The position numbers and the translations under genes were made by a program. Below, in pieces: positions 1 to 8,867 of a stretch of DNA of 64,000 nt. Location: contig CAYFSS010000009.1 in NCBI GenBank assembly GCA_964345975.1, positions 3,037 to 67,036 of the forward strand, in the 5' to 3' direction. Source of the stretch: CAYFSS01 sp964345975. Lineage in GTDB: Bacteria > Bacillota > Clostridia > Saccharofermentanales > Fastidiosipilaceae. The notes under the pieces were generated by a model, which saw only the letters and a list, made by a program, of their open reading frames with translations, did not search any database and was not told the DNA's origin. How positions within the stretch are numbered: position 1 is the stretch's first letter; each line of letters opens with the position of its first letter.

Positions 1-1
1 A

Positions 2-2191
2 GAACTTCATGGCATTAAACCGGAACAGGTGATTGAACTGAAGGCTCTGATGGGCGATAGTTCCGACAATATTCCCGGAGTTAAGGGCATCGGTGTCAAA
101 ACGGCTACGTCACTTTTACAAAACTATGGTGACCTCGATACGCTGTATCAACATTTAGACGATTTGCCGGCGGGTCAACGCAAACGTTTAGAAGAAGGTA
201 CAGAAGACCTTGAGCTTTCAAAGAAGCTTGCTGAAATCGACTGCAAATATGATTTGGAGGTCGACTGGGATAGCTTGCACTTTAAGGGATTTGAAGGAGA
301 CAAGCTCTATGAGATCTTCAAGGGCTTCGGTTTTGAACAATTGATCAAACGTTTGAATCTTGAACCCGGCCCTGACGCCGCTTCCGAGCCTAAGCGCGGG
401 GTGAAAACCGGTGACTTATCAGTGACAACGCTGGAAGGTGAAGAAGCCACGATCGCTATCTTCCGTGTAATAAATAGTCTTAAAGATACAGAAGATAACC
501 CTAGACTTGCATATTGGCGCACCGGGGAGGATGTATACCATCTTGCGTTTGATGATGAAATGATGGATGCGTTAGAGAAGTCGTTGACAGAATCCGTACG
601 ACAACCGGTGATTTTTAAGCTCAACGGAGAACTAACCCGAAACGTCTTGGAGCAAGTTCACGAAATGCAATGGACGTTGCTCTCGATCGATAGTAAATCA
701 ACGTTCAAGGCTTTAGAGTTTTATCCACTTTATAATCTCTTTGATGTCGAAGTTGCAGCCTATTTCATGGGCTTATTAGATACGGATCGAAGCTTGGTTG
801 CCTTAGGTGAGAGCTTCTTGACAGACGTCCCTGAATATCAATCACTGTTGGAGAAGGTGTATTTTGAAACGAAAGGCGAAGGCCTGGCGGATGATGTCGG
901 ACTTTATTTCGAAGGACAGATTTTGCACCAATTAGCAAAGACGATGGAGGTGCAAATCCGTGAACAAGGTGCAAATCAGCTGAGTTCTGATATTGAAATG
1001 CCCCTGATAGCTGTCCTTGCCATGATGGAAAACCAGGGCATTAGGATTGATAAGCAGAGACTGGAAGACATAGCAGAAGACTTCACATTCCAACTGGAAG
1101 AGTTAGAGGAAGCTATATACGACGAAGCCGGCCGTGAGTTCAATATCAATTCACCCAAACAACTGGGAGAACTCCTCTTTGATCAAAGAAAGTTGACTCC
1201 GGGTCGTAAGACATCGAAAGGTGCTTACTCGACGAATGCCGATGAATTGGAGCGATTGAGGAATGATGATCCTATCGTCGAAATGATCCTGGATTATAGA
1301 AGAGTCAGTAAATTCTTGAACACCTCAATTAGAGGTTTGAGCGATGCCTTGGGTGATGATAAGCGTGTCCACAGCGAATTCAACCAAACGGTGGCAGCCA
1401 CAGGTCGCTTATCAAGCACAAATCCCAATTTGCAGAATATTCCGGTAAGGGAAGAGGAAGGGCGTGAGATTCGCCGCGTCTTTGTAGCTGAAGATGGGTG
1501 GCTTTTGTTAGATGCAGACTACTCCCAGATTGAACTTCGCCTTCTCGCGGCACTCAGTGGAGATGAAGCAATGCTTCATGCTTTCCGGACAGAAGGCGAC
1601 ATTCATCGCCAAACGGCTGCTTCAATGTTCCATGTCGATGAAGCTGAAGTGAACTCATATCAAAGAGGTGTAGGGAAGACGATCAACTTCAGCATTATCT
1701 ATGGTATTTCGGCTTTTGGCCTTGCACGCGATTTAAGGATTTCGCGAGAAGAAGCTCAGGGATACATCAATCGCTACTACGAGAGATACCCGGGCGTCCG
1801 TAAATTCATGGATAACGCAATCGAACATGCTAAAGACCTAGGTTATGTCGAGACTCTCTTTGGACGACGTCGTTATATTCCTGAGCTGAAATCCAAAAAC
1901 TATTCCCAGCGCCAGTTTGGTGAACGAGTGGCTATGAATACGCCAATCCAAGGGACTGCTGCAGACATCATTAAGTTTGCAATGGTTCGTGCAGCTAGAG
2001 AATTGAGACAACGTGAACTGGATGCAAGATTGGTCCTACAAATCCACGACGAGTTGATCATTGAAGCCCCGGACGATGAAGTTGAAGAAGTGGCTACATT
2101 GATGCAAGAAGCTATGGTTGGAGCTTCGGATCTTCAGGTCCCACTCGTCGCTGAGGTCGTCAAGGGCAAGAACTGGCTGGATATGGAGTAA
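2..2191 (+). CDS. polA: DNA polymerase I, 5' end cut off by the window edge
   Basis: Gap-filling and repair polymerase (family A). The reading frame is open from base 2, so the GTG at 29 is not a real start and roughly the first 165 residues lie outside the window. The fragment begins inside the 5' nuclease domain (GDSSDNIPGVKGIG, the helix-hairpin-helix region), passes through a 3'-5' exonuclease-like domain, and ends with a complete polymerase domain: motif A DYSQIELR (about 1510), motif B RGVGKTINFSIIYG (about 1665) and motif C HDELIIE (about 2045), with the usual GKNW end. The exonuclease-like domain lacks a recognisable DxE metal-binding motif, so proofreading is probably lost, as in Bacillus and Taq enzymes. 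coaE follows after 9 bases. Confidence 0.97.
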   Translation, partial: ELHGIKPEQVIELKALMGDSSDNIPGVKGIGVKTATSLLQNYGDLDTLYQHLDDLPAGQRKRLEEGTEDLELSKKLAEIDCKYDLEVDWDSLHFKGFEGDKLYEIFKGFGFEQLIKRLNLEPGPDAASEPKRGVKTGDLSVTTLEGEEATIAIFRVINSLKDTEDNPRLAYWRTGEDVYHLAFDDEMMDALEKSLTESVRQPVIFKLNGELTRNVLEQVHEMQWTLLSIDSKSTFKALEFYPLYNLFDVEVAAYFMGLLDTDRSLVALGESFLTDVPEYQSLLEKVYFETKGEGLADDVGLYFEGQILHQLAKTMEVQIREQGANQLSSDIEMPLIAVLAMMENQGIRIDKQRLEDIAEDFTFQLEELEEAIYDEAGREFNINSPKQLGELLFDQRKLTPGRKTSKGAYSTNADELERLRNDDPIVEMILDYRRVSKFLNTSIRGLSDALGDDKRVHSEFNQTVAATGRLSSTNPNLQNIPVREEEGREIRRVFVAEDGWLLLDADYSQIELRLLAALSGDEAMLHAFRTEGDIHRQTAASMFHVDEAEVNSYQRGVGKTINFSIIYGISAFGLARDLRISREEAQGYINRYYERYPGVRKFMDNAIEHAKDLGYVETLFGRRRYIPELKSKNYSQRQFGERVAMNTPIQGTAADIIKFAMVRAARELRQRELDARLVLQIHDELIIEAPDDEVEEVATLMQEAMVGASDLQVPLVAEVVKGKNWLDME

Positions 2192-2200
2192 AGATTCAAG

Positions 2201-2860
2201 ATGTTCGTCATAGGAATTACGGGGGGGATCGGCTGTGGAAAATCCACAGCTGCAGATTATTTCAGAAGACGAGGCGTGCCGGTTCTTGATGCGGATCAGA
2301 TCTCACGCCATGTCACGGCGCCCGGTGGTTCAGCCGTACAAGAGGTCATCGAACATTTTGGACCCGGCGTACGAGATGAGGCAGGTCAGATCGATCGTTC
2401 CGCCCTCGCAGACTTGGTCTTTAGTAATCGTAAGGCACTCGATGAGCTTTCGTTCATCATCCATAACTATGTGATGCAGACAATCTTGGATGAACACGAG
2501 AAGTATGATCAGTCCGGCGAGAAAGTCTTGGTCCTTGATGTCCCCATTCCGGTAGAAGTAGGTTTTCTGGATATCTCAGATCAGGTGATCATCATTTGGG
2601 CTGATGATGAGGTACGCTATGAGCGACTCGAAAAAAGAGGCCTCCCACGTGAGGAAGCCTCCAAACGAATTGATATGCAAATGACGAAAGAAGAGTATCA
2701 GACTTTGGGAGATCTCACGATCGATAATTCAGGGACACTAGCCGATTTAGATGAAGCGCTAGATGCTTATGTCGCAGCTGAACTTCAAACTCGAGGCATC
2801 CGTTTGGCGGAAGCTTCAGATTTAGAGCCGGCACAGAAACAAGCTATTAAAGCAGAGTAG
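2201..2860 (+). CDS. coaE: Dephospho-CoA kinase
   Basis: Phosphorylates the 3' hydroxyl of dephospho-CoA, the last step of coenzyme A synthesis, in the cytosol. The N terminus holds the Walker A loop GITGGIGCGKST, followed by VPVLDADQISRHV, the substrate-binding stretch typical of CoaE; a lid region with RGLPREEASKRI lies near residue 150. At 219 residues it is slightly longer than most family members (about 200), with an acidic, Ala/Lys-rich tail. ATG at 2201 is chosen because the family starts a few residues before the P-loop. polA and coaE are commonly adjacent in Firmicutes, and the 9-base gap suggests co-transcription. It ends 3 bases before the convergent ychF stop. Confidence 0.96.
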   Translation: MFVIGITGGIGCGKSTAADYFRRRGVPVLDADQISRHVTAPGGSAVQEVIEHFGPGVRDEAGQIDRSALADLVFSNRKALDELSFIIHNYVMQTILDEHEKYDQSGEKVLVLDVPIPVEVGFLDISDQVIIIWADDEVRYERLEKRGLPREEASKRIDMQMTKEEYQTLGDLTIDNSGTLADLDEALDAYVAAELQTRGIRLAEASDLEPAQKQAIKAE

Positions 2861-2863
2861 AAC

Positions 2864-3961
2864 CTAGACGTTAAAACGGAATAATATGACGTCTGCATCC
2901 TCGACAACGTATTCCTTGCCTTCCGATCGCAGGAGACCTTTTTCTCTGCATTTCGCCATAGAACCTTCTCTGAGGAGGTCATCCGTGCGAACAACCTCCG
3001 CCCGAATGAACCCACGTTCGAAATCGCTGTGAATCACACCTGCTGCGCCGGGCGCTTTTGTGCCTCGTTTTATAGTCCAAGCTCTTACCTCTTTCTCACC
3101 GGCCGTGAAGTAGGAAATTAGTCCGAGGAGCGCATACCCTGCTCGGATCACGAGATCGAGACCACTTTCCTTAAGGCCCACTTCTTCAAGGAACATTGCT
3201 CGTTCATCACCCTCGAGCAGGGCTATTTCCGACTCGATCTTGGCACTGACGACGATGACTTCCGAATTCTCGGTCGCAGCAATGTCGCGCACTGCTTGCA
3301 CGTGTGGACTATCATCTTCCTCACCGATCATGTGCTCAGCGATATTGGCAACGTAGAGGATAGGTTTGGCTGAGAGTAAGGGAAGATCACGCAAGAGCTG
3401 TTGCTCAGCCTCCTCGAACTCAAAGTGGCGGGCACTTTGCCCCTTATCGAGCCATTCAACCAAGCGATCGATCACGACGAGCTCGGCGATCTTCTGCTTA
3501 TCGCCACTCTTGGCAGCTCTTGCGGTACGATCACGCCGCCGTTCAAGCTGCTCGAGATCTGCCAGAATCAATTCGCTATTGATGATTTCAATGTCACGAG
3601 CGGGGTCAGCCATCCCATTGATATGGACAACTTGTGGGTCATCGAAACATCTCACGACATGCATCAAGGCATCCATCTCTCGCACATGCGAAAGAAACTG
3701 ATTCCCTAAGCCTTCACCTTTACTGGCCCCTGCAACCAAACCTGCGATATCGACAAATTCAACGATAGCGTGAATGGCCGGCTTCTTGGGACGAATGACA
3801 TCGTACACCGCATCCAGTCTCGAATCGGGTACAGGCACTATTCCAACATTGGGTTCAATCGTACAAAACGGATAATTCTCAGCTTCAACGTCGGCTGCGG
3901 TGATCGCATTAAACAACGTGCTCTTACCGACATTAGGCAAGCCTAAGATACCTAACTTCAT
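2864..3961 (-). CDS. ychF: Redox-regulated ATPase YchF (Obg family)
   Basis: Ribosome-associated P-loop NTPase that prefers ATP over GTP. Visible: G1 GLPNVGKS at the N terminus, switch II DIAGLVAGASKGEGLGN, the altered G4 (YVANIAE in place of NKxD) that marks the ATP-binding YchF branch, a coiled-coil middle and a C-terminal TGS domain (TIKRGTKAPGAAGV to the end). A GTG nine bases upstream (3970) extends the frame, but ATG at 3961 is preferred: GGAGG sits 8 bases before it, and YchF proteins begin with MKLGI-like sequence. Length 365, normal for the family. It is transcribed alone, opposite to its neighbours; TATAGT with a TGC extension on the minus strand (3990-3998) is a candidate extended -10. 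Confidence 0.96.
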   Translation of the reverse strand: MKLGILGLPNVGKSTLFNAITAADVEAENYPFCTIEPNVGIVPVPDSRLDAVYDVIRPKKPAIHAIVEFVDIAGLVAGASKGEGLGNQFLSHVREMDALMHVVRCFDDPQVVHINGMADPARDIEIINSELILADLEQLERRRDRTARAAKSGDKQKIAELVVIDRLVEWLDKGQSARHFEFEEAEQQLLRDLPLLSAKPILYVANIAEHMIGEEDDSPHVQAVRDIAATENSEVIVVSAKIESEIALLEGDERAMFLEEVGLKESGLDLVIRAGYALLGLISYFTAGEKEVRAWTIKRGTKAPGAAGVIHSDFERGFIRAEVVRTDDLLREGSMAKCREKGLLRSEGKEYVVEDADVILFRFNV

Positions 3962-4105
3962 CCTCTCCACCTCCCAAATACAACTTCTAACTATAGCATG
4001 TCTTTGACGCTCTTAGGCTTTTTTATGCAAAAGCCCCCAAGCTATATCCTTCATAATCTGACTAGAATCACTTGATGCATCCATCTCATGAGGAAGGTTG
4101 GTTTC

Positions 4106-5569
4106 ATGCGAAGCATTAATTACGGGATTGCTAAGGTGTACAGTTGGGATGCTTTAGGGAATCCCATCATCATAGAGGTGAGTCTCATGCCCGGCTTACC
4201 ACGTCTAGAGTTTGCCAGACCCGTGTCACCGGGTTTTATCACGATTCGAGAGCGACTTCGTGCTGCCTTCCGTAGTACCGAGATGCAGTGGCCGGCTTGT
4301 CGCATCGTGGTCGATATCAGTGATACCAAAACGATCCAGGGAAGAACCTATGACTTTCCTATAGCCGTAGCGATCCTCTTGGCAGCAGGACTAATACCGC
4401 AAGGGGAGTATGCAGCCAAAGGAGAGCTGCGCTTAGGTGGTAGCCTTAACCTCGATGAGAAGATTCACCGGATGAATCTTCCTGAGCAATGCAGGATCTT
4501 TGCTCCTGTCGAAGCAGGATGCATAACAGTCGGAAGTCTGCAGGCTTTTGTTTGTTATCTAGGCATTGAGACAAAGGATCAAAGAGTTCAAGATGCATTC
4601 GTTAACTCAGAACGCATAACGCTCGAGGAGCGCAAGTCAGCCAAGCGGGTGGTTCAAGCAGCACCTTGGGATCGTCTGAGCATCGATGAGCTGTATGGCC
4701 AAGATGCTGCTCATCGAGCTTTGCAGCTCGCTCTCAGTGGTAAGCATGATGTTTTTCTCGAAGGTTCCCCGGGTTGTGGGAAATCCTCTTTGGTTTGGGC
4801 CTATGCAAGTTTACTGCCTGACAAGCCTCTTCGGAGCCCAAAAGCTTCTATCACTTTAAGGAGTTTTCTGGGCGGAGGTCCTCAACGGATCCGCGGCGAG
4901 GTGGTGGAAGCCAATGCCGGGATACTTTACTTGGAAGAACTCTATCTATATAAGAAAGAAGTCCTGGATCATTTGGCCGGGGTGATGGATCGTCGACAAG
5001 TCCTTCACGTATCAAGATCGACCGAGGAAGTTCACCACGCAGATGTCCTCTTGATCGCAACAGGAAACCCTTGTCCCTGTGGCTATCAATACGAATCAGA
5101 TCATCTTTGCCGTTGCTCCCTTCATGAGATCCATCGCTATCGTTCAAAAGTCCGAGCGCCCCTCCAAGATCGTTTTACGCTCCATGTAGAGATGCTTAGT
5201 TTGGCAACGCATGATTTACCGCAGATATTACAGCGGAGGGAAGAGCTCGATCCTACAGAGATCCGAAAACGGGTTGAGAATAGTTGGGAGATTCAGGCTA
5301 AACGATTGAAAGCCTTGGGTTTAAACCCGGTGCTCAATGCCAGACTACCCAAAGAAATCCTCAACCATGAATCGATCATTTCCCGGAGCATATTACGAGA
5401 ATCGGCTGTCTTAGCAAAGCATTATAATCTTACGGCCAGATCCTACTTGAACTTATTGCGACTCAGTCGAACCATCGCCGATTATGCCGCGCAGGAAACA
5501 ATTACTGAGGATCACTTGTTTGAAGCAGCGCTTTTTCTCCCTAGGCTTAAAAAAGGAGAGGTTACGTGA
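4106..5569 (+). CDS. YifB/ComM family Mg chelatase-like AAA ATPase
   Basis: Member of the YifB/ComM family; ComM is a helicase that helps integrate transformed DNA. An N-terminal ChlI-like domain (residues 1-150) is followed by the AAA core with Walker A GSPGCGKSS, then the zinc-like block GNPCPCGYQ and a C-terminal Mg chelatase domain. ATG at 4106 is preferred over the ATG at 4088 because AGGAAGG stands 8 bases before it. Two positions differ from the usual family pattern: the Walker B region reads GILYLEELYLYKKE where LFLDELPEF is typical, and the usual GLP-x-x-x-VKES stretch near residue 40 is replaced by ARPVSPGFITIRER. Overlaps dprA by 4 bases, and both act in DNA uptake. The assignment to the family is firm; competence function is inferred. 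Confidence 0.9.
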   Translation: MRSINYGIAKVYSWDALGNPIIIEVSLMPGLPRLEFARPVSPGFITIRERLRAAFRSTEMQWPACRIVVDISDTKTIQGRTYDFPIAVAILLAAGLIPQGEYAAKGELRLGGSLNLDEKIHRMNLPEQCRIFAPVEAGCITVGSLQAFVCYLGIETKDQRVQDAFVNSERITLEERKSAKRVVQAAPWDRLSIDELYGQDAAHRALQLALSGKHDVFLEGSPGCGKSSLVWAYASLLPDKPLRSPKASITLRSFLGGGPQRIRGEVVEANAGILYLEELYLYKKEVLDHLAGVMDRRQVLHVSRSTEEVHHADVLLIATGNPCPCGYQYESDHLCRCSLHEIHRYRSKVRAPLQDRFTLHVEMLSLATHDLPQILQRREELDPTEIRKRVENSWEIQAKRLKALGLNPVLNARLPKEILNHESIISRSILRESAVLAKHYNLTARSYLNLLRLSRTIADYAAQETITEDHLFEAALFLPRLKKGEVT

Positions 5570-6672
5570 AACTCCACACTGCGTTTGCTTTGAGCCTTTG
5601 GCAGCGTCAACACCGCATTAAACATCGGACTTTGTCTGCACTGGTAGAACGGGTGGATGAGGGCCTACGCAATGACCCCAAACTCATGTCCGAAGCTATC
5701 TTTGAACATGCCAATCACTTGGGTATCAAATTACCGCCCGGCCCTCTCCCTGAAATACCTCTTGCTTGGCGAAGAATTCATGACTTCCAAATAGCTTTCA
5801 TCGATGATCCTCAATATCCTGCCTTATTGAAAGAAATTGCAGATCCTCCTGCCCTCATTTATTATCGCGGACAAGGCTCGAATCTTGCGGATGATCAGCA
5901 AGTTACCATTGTTGGATCACGAAAGTGCTCTCAATATGGCCGGATGGTTCTTGAAGATCTGATCCCAGAACTATGTCTGCAAGGGTGGAGGACGGTCTCC
6001 GGTTTTGCCCTTGGGATAGACGGAATTTGTCATCGCTTAACGCTCGATCATGGGGGAGAAACGCTTGCCGTCCTGCCATGTTCCTTAGATAAGACTTATC
6101 CTCCCAGTCATTTGAACCTCCGCCGTGATGTCGAGCAAGCCGGCTTCATGATCTCCGAATATCCGCCGGATACCGACGTCCGTAAGCATCATTTCGTGGC
6201 ACGCAATAGGTTGTTATCCGGCTTGAGTGACGTGACCTTGATTGTCGAAGCCTGGGAGAAGAGTGGTACGCTATTGACGGCTAATGCAGCTGCAGATCAA
6301 GGTAGAACCATCATGGCCGTCCCCGGATCCATCTATGCCCCGGGCAGTATGGGATGCAATCGCTTGATCGAAGAAGGGGCAATGGTATACCTTTCTTCTC
6401 GATCCCTCTTGGAGTTCACACGGCCTTATAACCGCGTCGAAGAAAACTCGGGAGGGGAAACATCAGGCGCCGACAAGTCAATGGGTGGGGATGAAGCCGT
6501 ACTGAGGGTGCTCCTATCGGGACCGAAGACACTCCAAGATTTGCGCCGAGCTCTGCCTCAGTTTGATGAGGCAAAACTCAATCGCTCGCTCGTTTTAGCG
6601 GAGCTTAGACTCGAAGTAACGAGAGAAAGGGGAGCGTGGGCTTTGACAAGACAAGGAAAGCTGCGCTTATAA
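5566..6672 (+). CDS. dprA: DNA-processing protein DprA (Smf)
   Basis: Binds incoming single-stranded DNA and loads RecA during natural transformation. Starts with GTG in a GTGA overlap with the preceding stop. Domains: an N-terminal SAM-like helical part (1-75), a Rossmann fold with VTIVGSRKCSQYG, VSGFALGIDGICH, and the DNA-binding loop RNRLLSGLSD near residue 205, then a winged helix from about 305 (AVLRVLLSGPKTLQDL). Length 368 is normal. It is the second gene of comM-dprA-topA-trmFO, a frequent Firmicute order, so presence here does not by itself prove competence. Confidence 0.95.
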   Translation: MKLHTAFALSLWQRQHRIKHRTLSALVERVDEGLRNDPKLMSEAIFEHANHLGIKLPPGPLPEIPLAWRRIHDFQIAFIDDPQYPALLKEIADPPALIYYRGQGSNLADDQQVTIVGSRKCSQYGRMVLEDLIPELCLQGWRTVSGFALGIDGICHRLTLDHGGETLAVLPCSLDKTYPPSHLNLRRDVEQAGFMISEYPPDTDVRKHHFVARNRLLSGLSDVTLIVEAWEKSGTLLTANAAADQGRTIMAVPGSIYAPGSMGCNRLIEEGAMVYLSSRSLLEFTRPYNRVEENSGGETSGADKSMGGDEAVLRVLLSGPKTLQDLRRALPQFDEAKLNRSLVLAELRLEVTRERGAWALTRQGKLRL

Positions 6673-6731
6673 TACTGATCTCCTATTGTTTTCAGGAGTT
6701 TATGGAAGTAGTGAAGAGGATTAGGTGAATC

Positions 6732-8867
6732 ATGAGTTATACACTCGTAGTTGTTGAATCTCCCGCCAAAGCCAAGACGATAGAGCGTTACCTTGGGAAA
6801 GATTATAAGATCGTGGCTTCTGTCGGTCATATACGAGACCTGCCGTCGGGGACGCTTGGCGTCGATGTCGACAATGACTTTAAACCACGTTACATCACGA
6901 TGCGCGGCAAAACCCAGGTTATTAAAGATTTGCGGAAAGCTGCCAAAGATGCGGAATCCGTGCTCATCGCGACCGACCCGGATCGTGAAGGAGAAGCGAT
7001 TGCTTGGCATGTCGCTGATGTTTTGAAGATCCCCAAGAACGAGCTCAATCGGATATCCTTCAATGAGATTACGGCCAAAGCCGTCAATGAAGCCGTTGAG
7101 AAACCACGGGCCATCGATATGGATTTATTCGATGCACAGCAAGCTAGACGTATCCTGGATCGCTTGGTTGGCTATGAATTAAGTCCACTCTTGTGGGACA
7201 AGGTACGTCGTGGTCTTTCTGCAGGTCGCGTGCAATCGGTTGCGACAAAGCTCCTGGTCGATAGGGAACGTGAGATTGCTTCTTTTATACCGGAAGAATA
7301 TTGGCATTTATTCGTTGATTTAGAAACCGCAAAGAAAGAGACATTCCGTGCCCGCTGGTTGTGCACCGTTGAGCCCGGCAAGAAAATCAAAGAAGAGAAA
7401 CTCAACAATAAAGAAGACGTCGATCTCGTGCTGGCTGCGATCAAGGATCAGCTTTTTGCTGTATCTGAAGTGAAGCGTGGCACACGTCGTCGTCAGCCCT
7501 ATGCACCTTTCACGACCAGTACCTTGCAGCAAGATGCCTCTTCGAGGCTCGGATATAGTTCAGGCAGAACCATGCGAATTGCCCAACAGCTATATGAAGG
7601 CGTGACGATTTCAGGCCATGGACAAACTGCACTTGTAACTTATATCCGTACAGACTCGACCAGAATCTCCAATGAGGCTATCCGCAGTGTCCGAGAATAT
7701 ATAGCAGAGCACTTCAATGAGAAGTATCTCCCCAAGAGCCCTAAAACTTACCGCTCGAAAGGAGGAGCTCAAGATGCTCACGAGTGTATTCGTCCAACGT
7801 ATCTGAACCTTCCACCGGATGAAGTACGCGGCTCACTGACCAATGAGCAATTCAAGCTCTATGAACTTATTTGGAATCGTTTTGTTGCATGTCAAATGAA
7901 CCCGGCCACGTTTGCCACGTATCGAGTCGATATCGATGCTGCCAATCAAAGATTCAGAGCCAACGGCGAGCGTTTGACGTTCCCCGGCTTCCTTGCCGTT
8001 TACGGTGAAACGATTCGCAGTAAAGACGATGATGATGAAGACACAAATCAGCAACTCCCTGAACTGGAAGAAGGGGATTCTTTGAAGAAACTCAAGGAAG
8101 ATGCCCAGCAGAAGTTCACCCGACCTCCGGCCCGCTATACAGAAGCATCGTTAATCCGCGCGATGGAAGAGCGAGGCATCGGTCGCCCATCGACGTATGC
8201 TCCGACAATCTCAACCATCTTGAATCGGCACTATGCCGACAAAGACGGACGTAGTCTGCAAGCAACGGAGCTTGGTAGTTTAGTCACTGATTTCCTTACG
8301 GAGAATTTTGCCGAGATTGTCGATGACGACTTCACAGCTAAGATGGAAGAACGATTGGACGATGTCGAGGAGGGCAAAGAAGATTGGATTGCTCTTCTAA
8401 AGGAGTTTTACCCACCATTCCACGATCAAATAGAAACCGTGCGAAATGAAGTGCCAAAGATTGAGCTGCCCGAAGAGAAACTGGATGAAGTTTGCCCAGA
8501 ATGCAATGAAGGTCAACTTATCATCCGCTTGGGGAGAAATGGGAGATTCATCGCTTGTAATCGTTTCCCTGACTGCACCTATACTCGCTCTATCCTGGAT
8601 TTCACGGATCGAAAATGTCCCAAGTGTGGGTCACAAGTCGTACGTCGGAAGTCAAAGAGAGGTAGGACATTCTTCACCTGTGATCAGCAAGGCAACGATC
8701 CTACCTGCGATTTCATTTCATGGAATCTCCCGGTCGATGATAAATTTTGCGAAATCTGCGGGGCTTTTATGGAAGAACGCCAAAGTAGAGGCCAAACCTT
8801 TACACAATGCTCCAACAAGGACTGTGCTAGCAGGAAGAAGCGCAGTAGTAAGAAGAAGAACGCTTGA
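6732..8867 (+). CDS. topA: DNA topoisomerase I (type IA)
   Basis: Relaxes negative supercoils by cutting one strand. The Toprim domain opens the protein (VVVESPAKAKTIERYLG, and DPDREGEAIAWH near residue 80). The catalytic tyrosine lies in TYIRTDSTRIS near residue 303. Three C-terminal zinc ribbons start near 586: CPECNEG with a partner CNRFPDC, CPKCGSQ with CDQQ, and CEICGAF with CSNKDC. A Lys/Arg-rich end follows. 711 residues, a normal length. The next gene, trmFO, starts at ATG 8867 on the last base of this stop codon (TGATG), so the two are translationally coupled. Confidence 0.98.
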   Translation: MSYTLVVVESPAKAKTIERYLGKDYKIVASVGHIRDLPSGTLGVDVDNDFKPRYITMRGKTQVIKDLRKAAKDAESVLIATDPDREGEAIAWHVADVLKIPKNELNRISFNEITAKAVNEAVEKPRAIDMDLFDAQQARRILDRLVGYELSPLLWDKVRRGLSAGRVQSVATKLLVDREREIASFIPEEYWHLFVDLETAKKETFRARWLCTVEPGKKIKEEKLNNKEDVDLVLAAIKDQLFAVSEVKRGTRRRQPYAPFTTSTLQQDASSRLGYSSGRTMRIAQQLYEGVTISGHGQTALVTYIRTDSTRISNEAIRSVREYIAEHFNEKYLPKSPKTYRSKGGAQDAHECIRPTYLNLPPDEVRGSLTNEQFKLYELIWNRFVACQMNPATFATYRVDIDAANQRFRANGERLTFPGFLAVYGETIRSKDDDDEDTNQQLPELEEGDSLKKLKEDAQQKFTRPPARYTEASLIRAMEERGIGRPSTYAPTISTILNRHYADKDGRSLQATELGSLVTDFLTENFAEIVDDDFTAKMEERLDDVEEGKEDWIALLKEFYPPFHDQIETVRNEVPKIELPEEKLDEVCPECNEGQLIIRLGRNGRFIACNRFPDCTYTRSILDFTDRKCPKCGSQVVRRKSKRGRTFFTCDQQGNDPTCDFISWNLPVDDKFCEICGAFMEERQSRGQTFTQCSNKDCASRKKRSSKKKNA

